The notes: a model not told the origin generated them from the sequence alone. A stretch of DNA of 40,745 nucleotides from Microvirga makkahensis (GCF_009830105.1 NZ_WURB01000033.1:1-40745), one strand, 5' to 3'. Shown: positions 13,898-22,082, numbered from the stretch's first letter. Made by a program: numbers and translations.

Positions 13898-14629
13898 CTA
13901 ACCCGTGCGGACAAGAGGGGCAAGGGTTGGTTGCCATCTAGCGCGGAGCGGACCCGATCCGGCTGAGGCTGTTGGCCCCACGATGACAACCGGGTGCCCC
14001 AGAATGTGGGATATCGGCACGGTTCCGAGGCTGCTGTCGCGGCTATCGGAGGAGTTGTCCCGATTGTCGCCCATCACGAAAACTTCTCCCTTCGGAACGC
14101 GGAAGGCTCTCGTCTTATCGAAAGAGCCCTTGTTCCCTTTCACCTCGATGACAAAGCGGCCGCTCCCCTCAGGCAGGCTTTCCGCATAGCGCGGAGCGGA
14201 AGTCGGCCGTCCAAGTTCATCGAGAGTCGGATAAACTCCCACCTGTTCCCGCGGCACCGCGACGCCATTGATGTGGAGGCGACCGGAAATGACTTGGACC
14301 CGGTCTCCGGGAAGTCCGACCATGCGCGACACATAGACAAGGGAATGCGGCTGTCCTCTCCTGGGGTAAAAGACGACGTCTCCCCGCCGCGGTTTGGGGT
14401 TCTGCCATGAATACATGGCTCCAATGATCAAATCCCCTGGATTGAAGTTGGGGATCATCGATCCCGACGGCACGGAGAAGATCCGAAACTTCGCCGGTCC
14501 CGAGGCGCGCAGCCATATCGCTCCGGAGCCGATCAAGAAAAAGCCGAGAACGGCGAGGCAGTGGATGGCGAGAAGCAGCATCCCGAGATCGGATTTGGAG
14601 AATTCCCGCTCTTTGATGCTGAGGATCAT
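13898..14629 (-). CDS. Signal-peptidase-I-like protein with catalytic Lys replaced by Ser
   Basis: A 243-residue S26 family protein anchored by a hydrophobic helix (residues 16-40). The nucleophile box Val-Pro-Ser-Gly-Ser-Met (Ser57), the Gly-Leu-Pro-Gly-Asp box and the Gly-Asp-Asn-Arg-Asp-Asn-Ser-x-Asp-Ser-Arg box (188-198) are intact. However, the position of the general-base lysine, which precedes Arg in the box Lys-Arg-x-Val-Gly-Leu-Pro-Gly-Asp, is Ser101. Bacterial signal peptidases need this Lys, while eukaryotic SEC11 uses His. The protein may be inactive, use another base or be a specialised paralogue. A good promoter (14658-14686) overlaps the upstream in-frame ATG at 14659, so the start at 14629 is preferred. 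The gene is divergent from the FecR gene and upstream of hisS. It is probably not the housekeeping LepB. Confidence 0.88.
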   Translation of the reverse strand: MILSIKEREFSKSDLGMLLLAIHCLAVLGFFLIGSGAIWLRASGPAKFRIFSVPSGSMIPNFNPGDLIIGAMYSWQNPKPRRGDVVFYPRRGQPHSLVYVSRMVGLPGDRVQVISGRLHINGVAVPREQVGVYPTLDELGRPTSAPRYAESLPEGSGRFVIEVKGNKGSFDKTRAFRVPKGEVFVMGDNRDNSSDSRDSSLGTVPISHILGHPVVIVGPTASAGSGPLRARWQPTLAPLVRTG

Positions 14630-14657
14630 GGGAGGTCGCGGCCGGTGACGAAACAAC

Positions 14658-14686
14658 ATTATGCTTGGTGAGGGCACGAGGGTCAA
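14658..14686 (-). promoter_or_regulatory. Sigma-70-type promoter of the signal-peptidase-like gene
   Basis: TTGACC (14686-14681), a 17-nt spacer and CATAAT (14663-14658) on the minus strand form a near-consensus promoter. The predicted start of transcription leaves a leader of about 20 nt before the ATG at 14629, and it decides against the two longer in-frame starts. This promoter may also serve hisS. Confidence 0.65.
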
Positions 14687-14816
14687 CTCCGGCTCTGAAG
14701 AAGCCGAAAGCCCCGGCGCCTCAGCCTGCCGCCTTGAGGGCCTTGGCTGCCCGATCCGGCCGAACGGCCTATCGACAAAGATACCCGCGCCATGTACGCA
14801 ATGTTATAAGATCATT

Positions 14817-15803
14817 ATGTCGGATCCTTGCCCGGGATCCCGTCTGTCGCCAACTTTCGTGAGCTTTCCGGTGCTGTCTCGAATCTCGCTGCTCGTCGCC
14901 TTGCTCCTCTCGGTCTCTCCCGTTCTGGCGAGCGACTGGACCATCGCCAAGGTGTCCGGAGACGCGTGGGTGAAGGCGCCGAATGCCCCGGCGATGCGGG
15001 CCGTCAGGGGGATGACGCTTCCGGACGGGGCGACCTTCTCGACAGGGCATAACGCCCGCGCCAAGCTGGAGCGCGGCGCGGAGGCGATCATGGTCAATCC
15101 CAACTCGACCATCTCGTCACGGCATTCGTCATTCTTCGGAACGACGTCCATCCGGCAGCCGAAGGGACGGGCGGAGTACGAGGTCGAGGAGCGCAACGTC
15201 AGGCATTTCTCCGTCGAAACGCCCTTTCTCGCCGCCATCGTCAAGGGAACCCGCTTCACGGTGTCGGTATCCGCCCGCAGCGCAGACGTCCAAGTCGATC
15301 GTGGGCTCGTCGAGGTGTCCGATCTCAGGACCGGTTCGACCGCCGACATCGCCGCAGGCCAGAGGGCTAAGCTCAATCCATCCGACCAGAAGGGGCTTCA
15401 GATCACAGGGAGGAGCAGGAAAGATGAGGTCATGTCCCATCACGGTGCACCCAGGCGCTCCCGCGCCGACACGGAAAGGACCGGACGGCGTGACGGTTCC
15501 GCGAAGGGCAATGCCGACGACAAGGGCAGCCAGAGCAGCGACGGAAAAGGGGGCGGCAGGAGCGGTGGCGACAAGGGCGGTGGCGACCAGGGCGGTGGCG
15601 ACCAGGGCGGCAATACCGGTGGCGGTAAGAGCGACAACGGCACGGGCGGCGGCAATGCGGGGGGAGCCGGGAAGGGCAATGCAGGCGGGAACGGAGCCGG
15701 CGGCAAAGGAGGCAACAGCGGTGGTAAAGGCGGCAACGGCAACGGGTCCGGCAACAGCGGCAATGGCGGGAACGGCGGCCATGGGAGAGGAGGGCGCCAT
15801 TAA
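14817..15803 (+). CDS. Exported FecR-domain protein with a Gly-rich low-complexity tail
   Basis: A 328-residue protein. A signal peptide (about residues 18-39, ending Val-Leu-Ala-Ser) precedes a FecR domain (about 40-190) with the family pattern Val-Ser-Gly-Asp-Ala-Trp-Val, Gly-Ala-Thr-Phe-Ser-Thr-Gly-x-Asn-Ala-Arg-Ala, Val-x-Pro-Asn-Ser and a Val-Lys-Gly-Thr-Arg-Phe turn. A basic linker (197-227) leads into a tail of about 100 residues made mostly of Gly, Asn, Ser, Lys and Asp, including three 5-residue repeats. FecR domains sense or bind in the periplasm; here there is no sigma factor or TonB receptor beside it, so it is not a classical ferric-siderophore regulator. Instead the next gene encodes a CHASE2 c-di-GMP protein, a pairing seen for CHASE2 sensors. 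The ATG at 14817 is used; a GTG at 14859 is possible. Confidence 0.85.
   Translation: MSDPCPGSRLSPTFVSFPVLSRISLLVALLLSVSPVLASDWTIAKVSGDAWVKAPNAPAMRAVRGMTLPDGATFSTGHNARAKLERGAEAIMVNPNSTISSRHSSFFGTTSIRQPKGRAEYEVEERNVRHFSVETPFLAAIVKGTRFTVSVSARSADVQVDRGLVEVSDLRTGSTADIAAGQRAKLNPSDQKGLQITGRSRKDEVMSHHGAPRRSRADTERTGRRDGSAKGNADDKGSQSSDGKGGGRSGGDKGGGDQGGGDQGGNTGGGKSDNGTGGGNAGGAGKGNAGGNGAGGKGGNSGGKGGNGNGSGNSGNGGNGGHGRGGRH
15564..15608 (+). repeat. Three 15-bp tandem repeats in the FecR gene
   Basis: Three in-frame copies of a 15-bp unit (one base differs in the first) encode Gly-Gly-Asp-Lys-Gly and then Gly-Gly-Asp-Gln-Gly twice, residues 250-264. Slippage here would change the tail length without shifting the frame. 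Confidence 0.85.
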
Positions 15804-15880
15804 GGGACGATCCCGTTCAGGCTGGCCGATCGTCCCGCCGGCGGTCGCGCGCTCCTGATCCTCGGTCCTGAGAGACGTTC

Positions 15881-18673
15881 GTGCCCCGACATGCCCTCGC
15901 CATCTGCATCATCGGGCTCCTCGCCGGATGGCTTCATCACGCAGGAATCCTCAAGCCGCTAGGGGATGCGCTGACCGAGATCCGCTTCTCGGCTTTGTCC
16001 CGGCCCCCCACCGGCGCGATCGTGCTGGTCGAGATCGACGCGAAGAGCATCGCGGAACTCGGCGTGTGGCCTTGGCCCAGGCGCATCCATGCGGACCTGA
16101 TCGGATCGATCGATCGCCTGAACCCGTCCGAGATCGCGATTGACGTCGATTTCAGCACGCCTTCGAACGAAATCGATGACAGCGCTCTGGAGGAGGCGCT
16201 GCGCCATGCGCGAAGCACCGTCGTCATGGCGGCCTTCAACCAGAAGCGGGCGGCGGGCTTCCGGGATGACGGCATCGTTGCCAACCGCCCGCTCGATCGG
16301 TTCCGGGCGCATTCCTGGCTTGCCAGCGTCAACATAGAGCCGGATTCCGACGGATATGTGCGGCGTTACTCCTATGGAAACGCCATCGGCGGCGAGATCC
16401 TGCCGTCCGTGGCGGCCCTGTACGGTGGCGTTTTGCCCACGACGGCAACCTTCCTCGTCGATTTCGGCATCGCGGCTCAGAAGATCGACCGGATTTCTGT
16501 GGTCGACCTCCTGCAGGGGCGTATCGAGGCCCGGCGGCTGCAAGGAAAAAAGGTCATCGTCGGCGCCACCGCGATCGAGCTGCGCGATTTCTTTCAAGTG
16601 CCGAAGCATGGGTTCATTTCCGGGACGCTTCTTCAGGCGATCGGCACGGAGACGGTCCTGCAGGGGCGGGCGCTGAAAGCAACGGATCGGACCGTGACCG
16701 TGGCCGGGCTCGCGCTGATGGCACTCCTCATGTTCGCGGTGCGGCGGCGCAAGTGGCGTATCGTCCTCCTCGGACTCGCCCTCGCGGCCGCCTTCGCCGA
16801 AGCAGGCGCCTTCGTCCTGCAGGCTTGGCGCCCCATTATCCTGGATACTTCGGCTTGGCATGTCGCTGTTCTCGGCTACGCGATGCTGACAATCGGACAG
16901 GAAATCGATCTGCGCCGGATTCTCCTCCTCGTCGCGAACATGGAGAAGCTTCATGCGCAAGCGGTGCTCGATCAGGTCATCATGGACAGCTTCGAGGGCA
17001 TCGTTGTCGCGGACGACGAGGGCCATATCCAGGCCGTCAGCCGTGCCGCAGCCAAGATCCTGAAGCCGGGCGAGCGTCGCCATTGGAAGGGGCACCTCGT
17101 CAAGGACCTCGTGCCGGCGGAACTGGCGATCCCCATGCGCGAAGCCGTGTCGGCCTGCTCCCAGGGATTATGGGAGGAGGGGGCGCTGTGTGAGATGTCC
17201 TTGCGCGGGAGCGGATCGAGCGAGCGCGTGATCGAGTACATGGTAACGCCCTCCCGCCTGTCCGGCGGCGTGACCGCGGATGGCCTTGCCTCCGCAGATC
17301 GCTTCATCGTGTGCCTCAGCTTCAGGGACATCACGGATCGCAGGCTTGCGGAAAAGCGTCTGGAATACCTTGCCCGATACGACACGCTGACGGGTTTGCC
17401 GAACCGCGATCACTTCATGGAGGCACTCGGGGACCTCCTCGACCGGGAGGGCTCCGGTGCGGTTCTCTTCTTCGATCTCGACCGGTTCAACATCGTCAAC
17501 GACACGTTCGGATACGGCATGGGAGACCTGCTGCTGAAGGCCGTCGCCCGCCGCAGCCAGGAACTGCTGCCCCCGCCGCATCTGCTGGCGCGTTTCGGCG
17601 GAGACGAATTCGCCGCGCTCTGGCTGGGACCGGTGGGGATCGACGAGCTTGAGCTGATGGCGCAGCACCTCGTCGAGCATCTCAGCGATCCCTATCAGGT
17701 CGACGGCAAGCGGCTCTCGGTAGGCGCGAGCGTCGGCATCACGATGCTCGGCGAGGCCGAGCGCGACCCCGCCATCATCATGAAGAATGTCGATACGGCC
17801 CTCCATCGTGCGAAAAGGGCCGGGGGCGGCTCCCACTGCTTCCATGAGGCCTCGATGGATGCGGCTCTCCAGGCGCGCCAGAAGCTGGAGGTCGAGCTTT
17901 GGGATGCGCTGGCGGGCCAGCAGTTCCAGGTGTTCTATCAGCCCCAGTTCGACCTCGCCGGCGGCATGCTCATCGGCGTCGAAGCGCTCATGCGGTGGCG
18001 CCACCCCGAACGCGGCTTCGTTCCTCCCGGCGAGTTCATCCCGGTGGCGGAAGAAATCGGCCTGATGGATACCCTCGGCGAGTGGGTTCTGCACCGCGCA
18101 TGCGAGGAGGTCGCCCGTTGGCCAGGGACGGTGAAACTTGCCGTCAACGTGTCTCCGGCTCAATTCTCGCGCGGCGATATGACCAAGATCGTCGCCGCCG
18201 CTCTCGCCCGATCCGGCCTTTCGGCGCAACGGCTGGAACTCGAGATCACCGAGTCTCTCCTCATTCGGGAGAACGCCCCCGTCCAGGCCATCATGAGCAG
18301 GCTCAAGACCCTCGGAATAAGCTTTGCGCTCGATGATTTCGGCACCGGCTACTCGTCTCTCAGCTATCTCCGAAAATTCCCCATCGACACGATCAAGATC
18401 GATCGCTCCTTCATTCTCGGCGTGCCCCGCGACAGGGAGGCGGTGGCCATCGTTCAGGCCGTGATCGCCATGGCCGCCAGTCTGGACATGGGGGTCGTCG
18501 CCGAGGGACTGGAAACGCAGGAACAGATCGACGCCCTGCGGCAGTTGGGGTGCCAGAGAGGACAGGGATACGGCCTCGGCAGGCCGCAGCCGGCCGAGGA
18601 ACTCCTCGGCTTGCTCCCGCCTGTCCGAATTGCGGATCGTTCACCCGGGTTTCCGGGGGCTCGAGAACGATGA
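15881..18673 (+). CDS. CHASE2-PAS-GGDEF-EAL membrane sensor for cyclic di-GMP turnover
   Basis: A 930-residue protein starting at GTG. The N-terminus has one membrane helix, then an extracytoplasmic CHASE2 domain (about 25-260, with Val-Glu-Ile-Asp-Ala-Lys-Ser-Ile and Trp-Pro-Trp-Pro-Arg). A cluster of membrane helices (270-345) follows, then a PAS domain (about 360-490), GGDEF (motif at 573-577) and EAL (motif at 701-703). GGDEF keeps the active-site sequence but has no RxxD inhibitory site before it. EAL keeps the catalytic residues: the Glu of EAL, Asn of Asn-Val-Ser-Pro, Glu-Ile-Thr-Glu-Ser, Asp-Asp-Phe-Gly-Thr-Gly, the Lys-Ile-Asp motif and the Glu of Ala-Glu-Gly-Leu-Glu. Both synthesis and hydrolysis are therefore possible, with an extracellular signal choosing. 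It is probably co-transcribed with the FecR gene 77 bp upstream. Confidence 0.95.
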   Translation: MPRHALAICIIGLLAGWLHHAGILKPLGDALTEIRFSALSRPPTGAIVLVEIDAKSIAELGVWPWPRRIHADLIGSIDRLNPSEIAIDVDFSTPSNEIDDSALEEALRHARSTVVMAAFNQKRAAGFRDDGIVANRPLDRFRAHSWLASVNIEPDSDGYVRRYSYGNAIGGEILPSVAALYGGVLPTTATFLVDFGIAAQKIDRISVVDLLQGRIEARRLQGKKVIVGATAIELRDFFQVPKHGFISGTLLQAIGTETVLQGRALKATDRTVTVAGLALMALLMFAVRRRKWRIVLLGLALAAAFAEAGAFVLQAWRPIILDTSAWHVAVLGYAMLTIGQEIDLRRILLLVANMEKLHAQAVLDQVIMDSFEGIVVADDEGHIQAVSRAAAKILKPGERRHWKGHLVKDLVPAELAIPMREAVSACSQGLWEEGALCEMSLRGSGSSERVIEYMVTPSRLSGGVTADGLASADRFIVCLSFRDITDRRLAEKRLEYLARYDTLTGLPNRDHFMEALGDLLDREGSGAVLFFDLDRFNIVNDTFGYGMGDLLLKAVARRSQELLPPPHLLARFGGDEFAALWLGPVGIDELELMAQHLVEHLSDPYQVDGKRLSVGASVGITMLGEAERDPAIIMKNVDTALHRAKRAGGGSHCFHEASMDAALQARQKLEVELWDALAGQQFQVFYQPQFDLAGGMLIGVEALMRWRHPERGFVPPGEFIPVAEEIGLMDTLGEWVLHRACEEVARWPGTVKLAVNVSPAQFSRGDMTKIVAAALARSGLSAQRLELEITESLLIRENAPVQAIMSRLKTLGISFALDDFGTGYSSLSYLRKFPIDTIKIDRSFILGVPRDREAVAIVQAVIAMAASLDMGVVAEGLETQEQIDALRQLGCQRGQGYGLGRPQPAEELLGLLPPVRIADRSPGFPGARER

Positions 18674-18809
18674 AGCAGGTCAGCCGTTTCGAGTGAGGCC
18701 TGAGGCCCTGATGACGAGGACCCGGTCGGCCTGGCGCGGCGAATGAGAAAGGCCCCGGGAGGCAGCCGCATTCTCGGCGAACGTCTCGAGGCCGATCCCG
18801 TTGCGTTTC

Positions 18810-20159
18810 CTACGCGACCGCCCTGATCACCTTAGCGAGCTTGTCGACGATCTCGCCGATCTGCTCTTCGGTGACGATAAGGGGTGGGGAGAGGGCGATG
18901 GTGTCGCCGGTGACGCGCATCATCAGGCCGTATTCGTTGAAGGCGCGGTCCATGGCCTCGAAGGCCCGGGCGCCGACCGCGTCCGGGCGCGAGGCGAGGT
19001 CGATGGCGCCCACGAGGCCGACGGTGCGGATGTCGAGCACGTTCGGCTGACCTTTCAGCGAATGGATCGCATCGGCCCAGACCGGCTCCAGAGCCTTCGC
19101 CCGCTCGAACAGCTTCTCGTCCCGGTAGATGTCCTGGGCGGCGAGGGCCGCGGCGCAGGCGAGCGGGTGGCCGGAATAGGTATAGCCGTGGAACAGCTCG
19201 ATCATGTGCTCGGGACCCTGCATGAAGGTATCGTAGAGCCCTTCACGCACGACCACGCCGCCCATGGGCACGGTGCCGGAATTCACGCCTTTCGCGAAGG
19301 TGACGATGTCCGGGACGACCCCGTAGCGTTCGGCGGCGAAGGCTGTGCCGAGACGGCCGAAGCCCGTGATCACTTCATCGAAGATGAGCAGGAGGCCGTA
19401 CTTGTCGCAGATCTGGCGCAGGCGCTGCAGGTAGCCCTTGGGCGCGGGAATGACGCCGGTGGAGCCGGCCATCGGCTCGACGATCACGGCCGCGGTGGTG
19501 GAGGCGTCGTGCAGGGCGACGATCCGCTCGAGCTCGTCCGCGAGATGGGCCCCCCATTCGGGCTCGCCCTTCGTGAAGGCCTGCTGTTCGCGGTTGTAGG
19601 TGTGGGGCAGGTGGTCGACGCCCGCCAGCAGGGTGCCGAAGAACTGGCGGTTCTTGACGATGCCGCCGACCGAGATGCCGCCGAAGCCGACGCCGTGATA
19701 GCCGCGCTCGCGCCCGATCAGGCGCGTCTTGCTGCCCTGTCCGCGCACGTTCCAATAGGCGAGGGCGATCTTGAGGGCCGTGTCCACCGCCTCGGAGCCC
19801 GAGTTGCAGAAGAAGACGTGGTTGAGATCCCCCGGGGCGAGCTGGGCGATGCGGGAGGCGATGGCGAAGCCCTTGCCATGGCCGAACTGGAAGGCGGGCG
19901 AATAGTCGAGCTCCTGCGCCTGAGCCTGGATGGCGGCGGTGATCTCGTCCCGGTTGTGGCCCGCATTGCAGCACCAGAGGCCGGCCGCGCCGTCGATCAC
20001 CTCCCGCCCGTCGGGCGTGTAGTAGTACATGTCTTTCGCACGGGCGATCATGCGGGGGCGCCGCTTGAAGGAGCGGTTGGCCGTGAACGGAAGCCACCAG
20101 GCTTCCATGTCGTTCGGCGATGAGATGTCGTTGGCGGCTCTCGGCGTCTGAGCGGTCAT
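18810..20159 (-). CDS. Class III aminotransferase, omega-amino acid:pyruvate type
   Basis: A 449-residue PLP-dependent cytoplasmic enzyme of normal length. The PLP lysine is Lys290 in Thr-Phe-Ala-Lys-Gly-Val-Asn-Ser-Gly, the ring-nitrogen Asp is Asp261 in Ile-Phe-Asp-Glu-Val-Ile, and the phosphate-binding Gly-Ser-Glu-Ala segment is at 121-124. The N-terminal Trp-x-Pro-Phe-Thr-Ala-Asn and the Pro-Met-Gly-Gly-Val segment match omega-amino acid:pyruvate (beta-alanine:pyruvate) transaminases, which transfer amino groups from beta-alanine, other omega-amino acids or amines to pyruvate. Specificity cannot be fixed from sequence: related enzymes act on taurine or diamines. No methylmalonate-semialdehyde dehydrogenase, the usual partner in beta-alanine breakdown, is present in the window. 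Confidence 0.92.
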   Translation of the reverse strand: MTAQTPRAANDISSPNDMEAWWLPFTANRSFKRRPRMIARAKDMYYYTPDGREVIDGAAGLWCCNAGHNRDEITAAIQAQAQELDYSPAFQFGHGKGFAIASRIAQLAPGDLNHVFFCNSGSEAVDTALKIALAYWNVRGQGSKTRLIGRERGYHGVGFGGISVGGIVKNRQFFGTLLAGVDHLPHTYNREQQAFTKGEPEWGAHLADELERIVALHDASTTAAVIVEPMAGSTGVIPAPKGYLQRLRQICDKYGLLLIFDEVITGFGRLGTAFAAERYGVVPDIVTFAKGVNSGTVPMGGVVVREGLYDTFMQGPEHMIELFHGYTYSGHPLACAAALAAQDIYRDEKLFERAKALEPVWADAIHSLKGQPNVLDIRTVGLVGAIDLASRPDAVGARAFEAMDRAFNEYGLMMRVTGDTIALSPPLIVTEEQIGEIVDKLAKVIRAVA

Positions 20160-20260
20160 GTTAGTCCTCGAACGAAGCTGGCGGCGCGGAGCCTATCAGC
20201 CGCTTCCGAAGGCCGCAAAGGAACTTTGGTCAGAGCCGCGGAGCTGCCGCAAGCCCCGCA

Positions 20261-20482
20261 TCAGCCTGTCATGGCATGAGCTTCGTAACCCGCCGCATCG
20301 AGGGCGCGGGCAACCTCGACGCTTTGCGCATGGGTGACGACATGAACGCGGCCATGGTCCAGATCCACGTCGACCCGGGCGTTGGGATCGACTCGCTGGA
20401 TAGCCTTGGTGACCGCGTTGACGCAGCCCTGACAGGTCATGCCGTCCACCTGCATCAGCAGGTCCTTGCGAGGTTCTTCCAT
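20261..20482 (-). CDS. Heavy-metal-associated (CopZ-like) copper chaperone
   Basis: A 73-residue single HMA domain with the metal site Gly-Met-Thr-Cys-Gln-Gly-Cys (Cys17, Cys20) at the start of the first helix, followed by the usual beta-alpha-beta-beta-alpha-beta length. Free-standing domains of this kind carry Cu(I) to P-type ATPases or repressors in the cytoplasm. A good AAGGAAG site 5 nt upstream supports the start. No copper ATPase or CueR regulator lies nearby, so the metal partner is elsewhere. The Gln and Gly between the cysteines and the lack of a conserved Tyr in the last loop leave other soft metals possible. Confidence 0.9.
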   Translation of the reverse strand: MEEPRKDLLMQVDGMTCQGCVNAVTKAIQRVDPNARVDVDLDHGRVHVVTHAQSVEVARALDAAGYEAHAMTG

Positions 20483-20640
20483 CGGGACTTCCTTTCAGAG
20501 TCGTGGGAGTTCTGCAACAGCAGAGCGGAAAAGTTGTCTATTCTTGTGAAGGGACTCTTGTGGCGCGATTCTCCGCCTGTAAAACGTTGTTGCAATACTG
20601 ATTCGCCGGTTTGCGCAAAACCAGGGGAGCGGGGGCACCC

Positions 20641-22017
20641 ATGGTGACCGACAAGGTCCAGATTGATAAGGAGCTGAGGGCGAAATTGTTCGCTCTTGCG
20701 CTTGCGAGCCTTGCCATGACCGGAGCAGCCGTCGGGATTCTGCCCGTCTCGGCCATGGTGCCGGTCGTGACCTTCCTCGGCATCGCGGCTTCCGCGGGCC
20801 TCGTTCTCGCCTGGAGGAAGGCCAGTGAGGCGTCGATGACCACTCAGCTCGCGAGGGAGGAGCTGACCCTCATGGGCGAGCGTCTCCTCAAACTCGAAGA
20901 GCTTTTGCAGGCGGCTCCTGCAGCCGCGCCCGCCCTGCGCACGACCATGGCCGAGGTGACGGGGACCGTGGGGCTCCTCGGAGGCGTGGTGCGCGAACTG
21001 GCGAAGAACGTCGCTACCCAGAACCGCGACATGGCCGAGCTGAAGGGCCGCCTGAAGCCTGCTTCAGAGCCTGGGGAGGAGAAGCAGGAGGAGGCCGCGC
21101 AGGAGAGGATGGCACCCGTTCTGCTGCCTCAGACCGCCCTTCCGCCTTCCGCCGCGAGCAGGCCCACCCAGCAGCCCGCGCGCCGCAGGCCCGAGGACGA
21201 GATCCGCCGGATGCGGCTGATCATGCAGGCTTTCGAGGCGGACGGAATCGAGCTGCATCTTCAGCCCATCGTGTCGCTGCCCCAGCGTAAGATCCGGTTT
21301 TACGAGGCTCTGGCGCGCCTGCGTCTGGCGGACGGCACGCTCCTCGGCCCGTCCGAGTTCGTCGGCACTCTCGAACGTCTGGGGCGCGCTCCGGAGCTCG
21401 ACCGTCGCGTCCTGAACCGCGCCATGGCGGTGGCCTACCACCTCATCACCAAGGGCAGCGAGGCCATCGTCGGAGTGAACCTGACGCCCCATTCCGTCCG
21501 GGAGCCGGGCTTTCTGTGGTCGCTGACGGGCGTCATGGATTCGGCGCCCGAAACCCTGGGCAAAGTCGTGCTCGAATTCCCGCAGGAATGCTGGCGCGAG
21601 CTCGACCCCGACGCGAAGGAGGCCCTGGGCGTCCTGCGCGACAAGGGCGTGCCGCTCTCCCTCGATTCCGCAACGGATCTCGGCCTCGAGCCCCGCGAAC
21701 TCGCCGCTCTCGGCATACGCTTCGTGAAGCTGCCGGCCGACCTTCTGGTTGCGGCCGGGCACGACGACAGCCATCACCTGAACCCGGAGCTGGGTGTGCG
21801 CGATCTGGCCTCGGCCCTGCGCCGCGAGGGCATCAGGCTCGTGGCTGAACACGTGGAGAACGAGGACATGGTGCCGGTCCTGGCCGAGATCGGCGTGCCG
21901 CTGGCCCAAGGGTTCGTGTTCGCCGCGCCGCGCGCGGTGAGATCCGAGGTGCTGGGCGCGGCCGGCCGGCCGGCCGCGCCGGAAGGCGCGCGGCCCCTCC
22001 TGCGACGCACCGGATGA
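20641..22017 (+). CDS. Membrane protein with coiled coil and degenerate EAL domain
   Basis: A 458-residue protein. Two hydrophobic segments (about 17-35 and 40-57) are followed by a charged helix likely to form a coiled coil (62-92), a Pro/Glu-rich linker and an EAL-fold domain (about 190-440). The Glu-Ala-Leu motif (222-224), the Asn of Val-Asn-Leu-Thr-Pro, a Glu in Val-Leu-Glu-Phe, the Lys of Phe-Val-Lys-Leu and the Glu of Val-Ala-Glu-His are present. However, the metal-binding Asp-Asp-Phe-Gly-x-Gly loop has become Asp-Ser-Ala-Thr-Asp-Leu-Gly. The domain is therefore probably a poor or inactive phosphodiesterase that binds c-di-GMP or a protein partner. The ATG at 20641, preceded by GGGGAG, is preferred to a TTG at 20611. 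It may head a transcript with the HAD gene 65 bp downstream. Confidence 0.88.
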   Translation: MVTDKVQIDKELRAKLFALALASLAMTGAAVGILPVSAMVPVVTFLGIAASAGLVLAWRKASEASMTTQLAREELTLMGERLLKLEELLQAAPAAAPALRTTMAEVTGTVGLLGGVVRELAKNVATQNRDMAELKGRLKPASEPGEEKQEEAAQERMAPVLLPQTALPPSAASRPTQQPARRRPEDEIRRMRLIMQAFEADGIELHLQPIVSLPQRKIRFYEALARLRLADGTLLGPSEFVGTLERLGRAPELDRRVLNRAMAVAYHLITKGSEAIVGVNLTPHSVREPGFLWSLTGVMDSAPETLGKVVLEFPQECWRELDPDAKEALGVLRDKGVPLSLDSATDLGLEPRELAALGIRFVKLPADLLVAAGHDDSHHLNPELGVRDLASALRREGIRLVAEHVENEDMVPVLAEIGVPLAQGFVFAAPRAVRSEVLGAAGRPAAPEGARPLLRRTG

Positions 22018-22082
22018 ACACGACCGGTTGACTTGCACGGCGCAAGGGCCTACCCGCCCGGTTCCACCAGCAGCGAGATCCC

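Noticed and set aside
11724..13901. A 725-codon plus-strand frame opposite hisS
   Set aside because: It is antisense to hisS and the Lys-rich gene, has no recognisable domain and runs through two palindromic repeats.
14661..14816. A 52-residue N-terminal extension of the FecR protein
   Set aside because: It would place the signal peptide about 70 residues inside the protein and would overlap the divergent promoter; the ATG at 14817 gives a normal exported protein.
15540..15803. A CRISPR or other array-like repeat in the Gly-rich region
   Set aside because: The repeats are coding, in frame and contiguous without spacers; they reflect Gly-rich codons.
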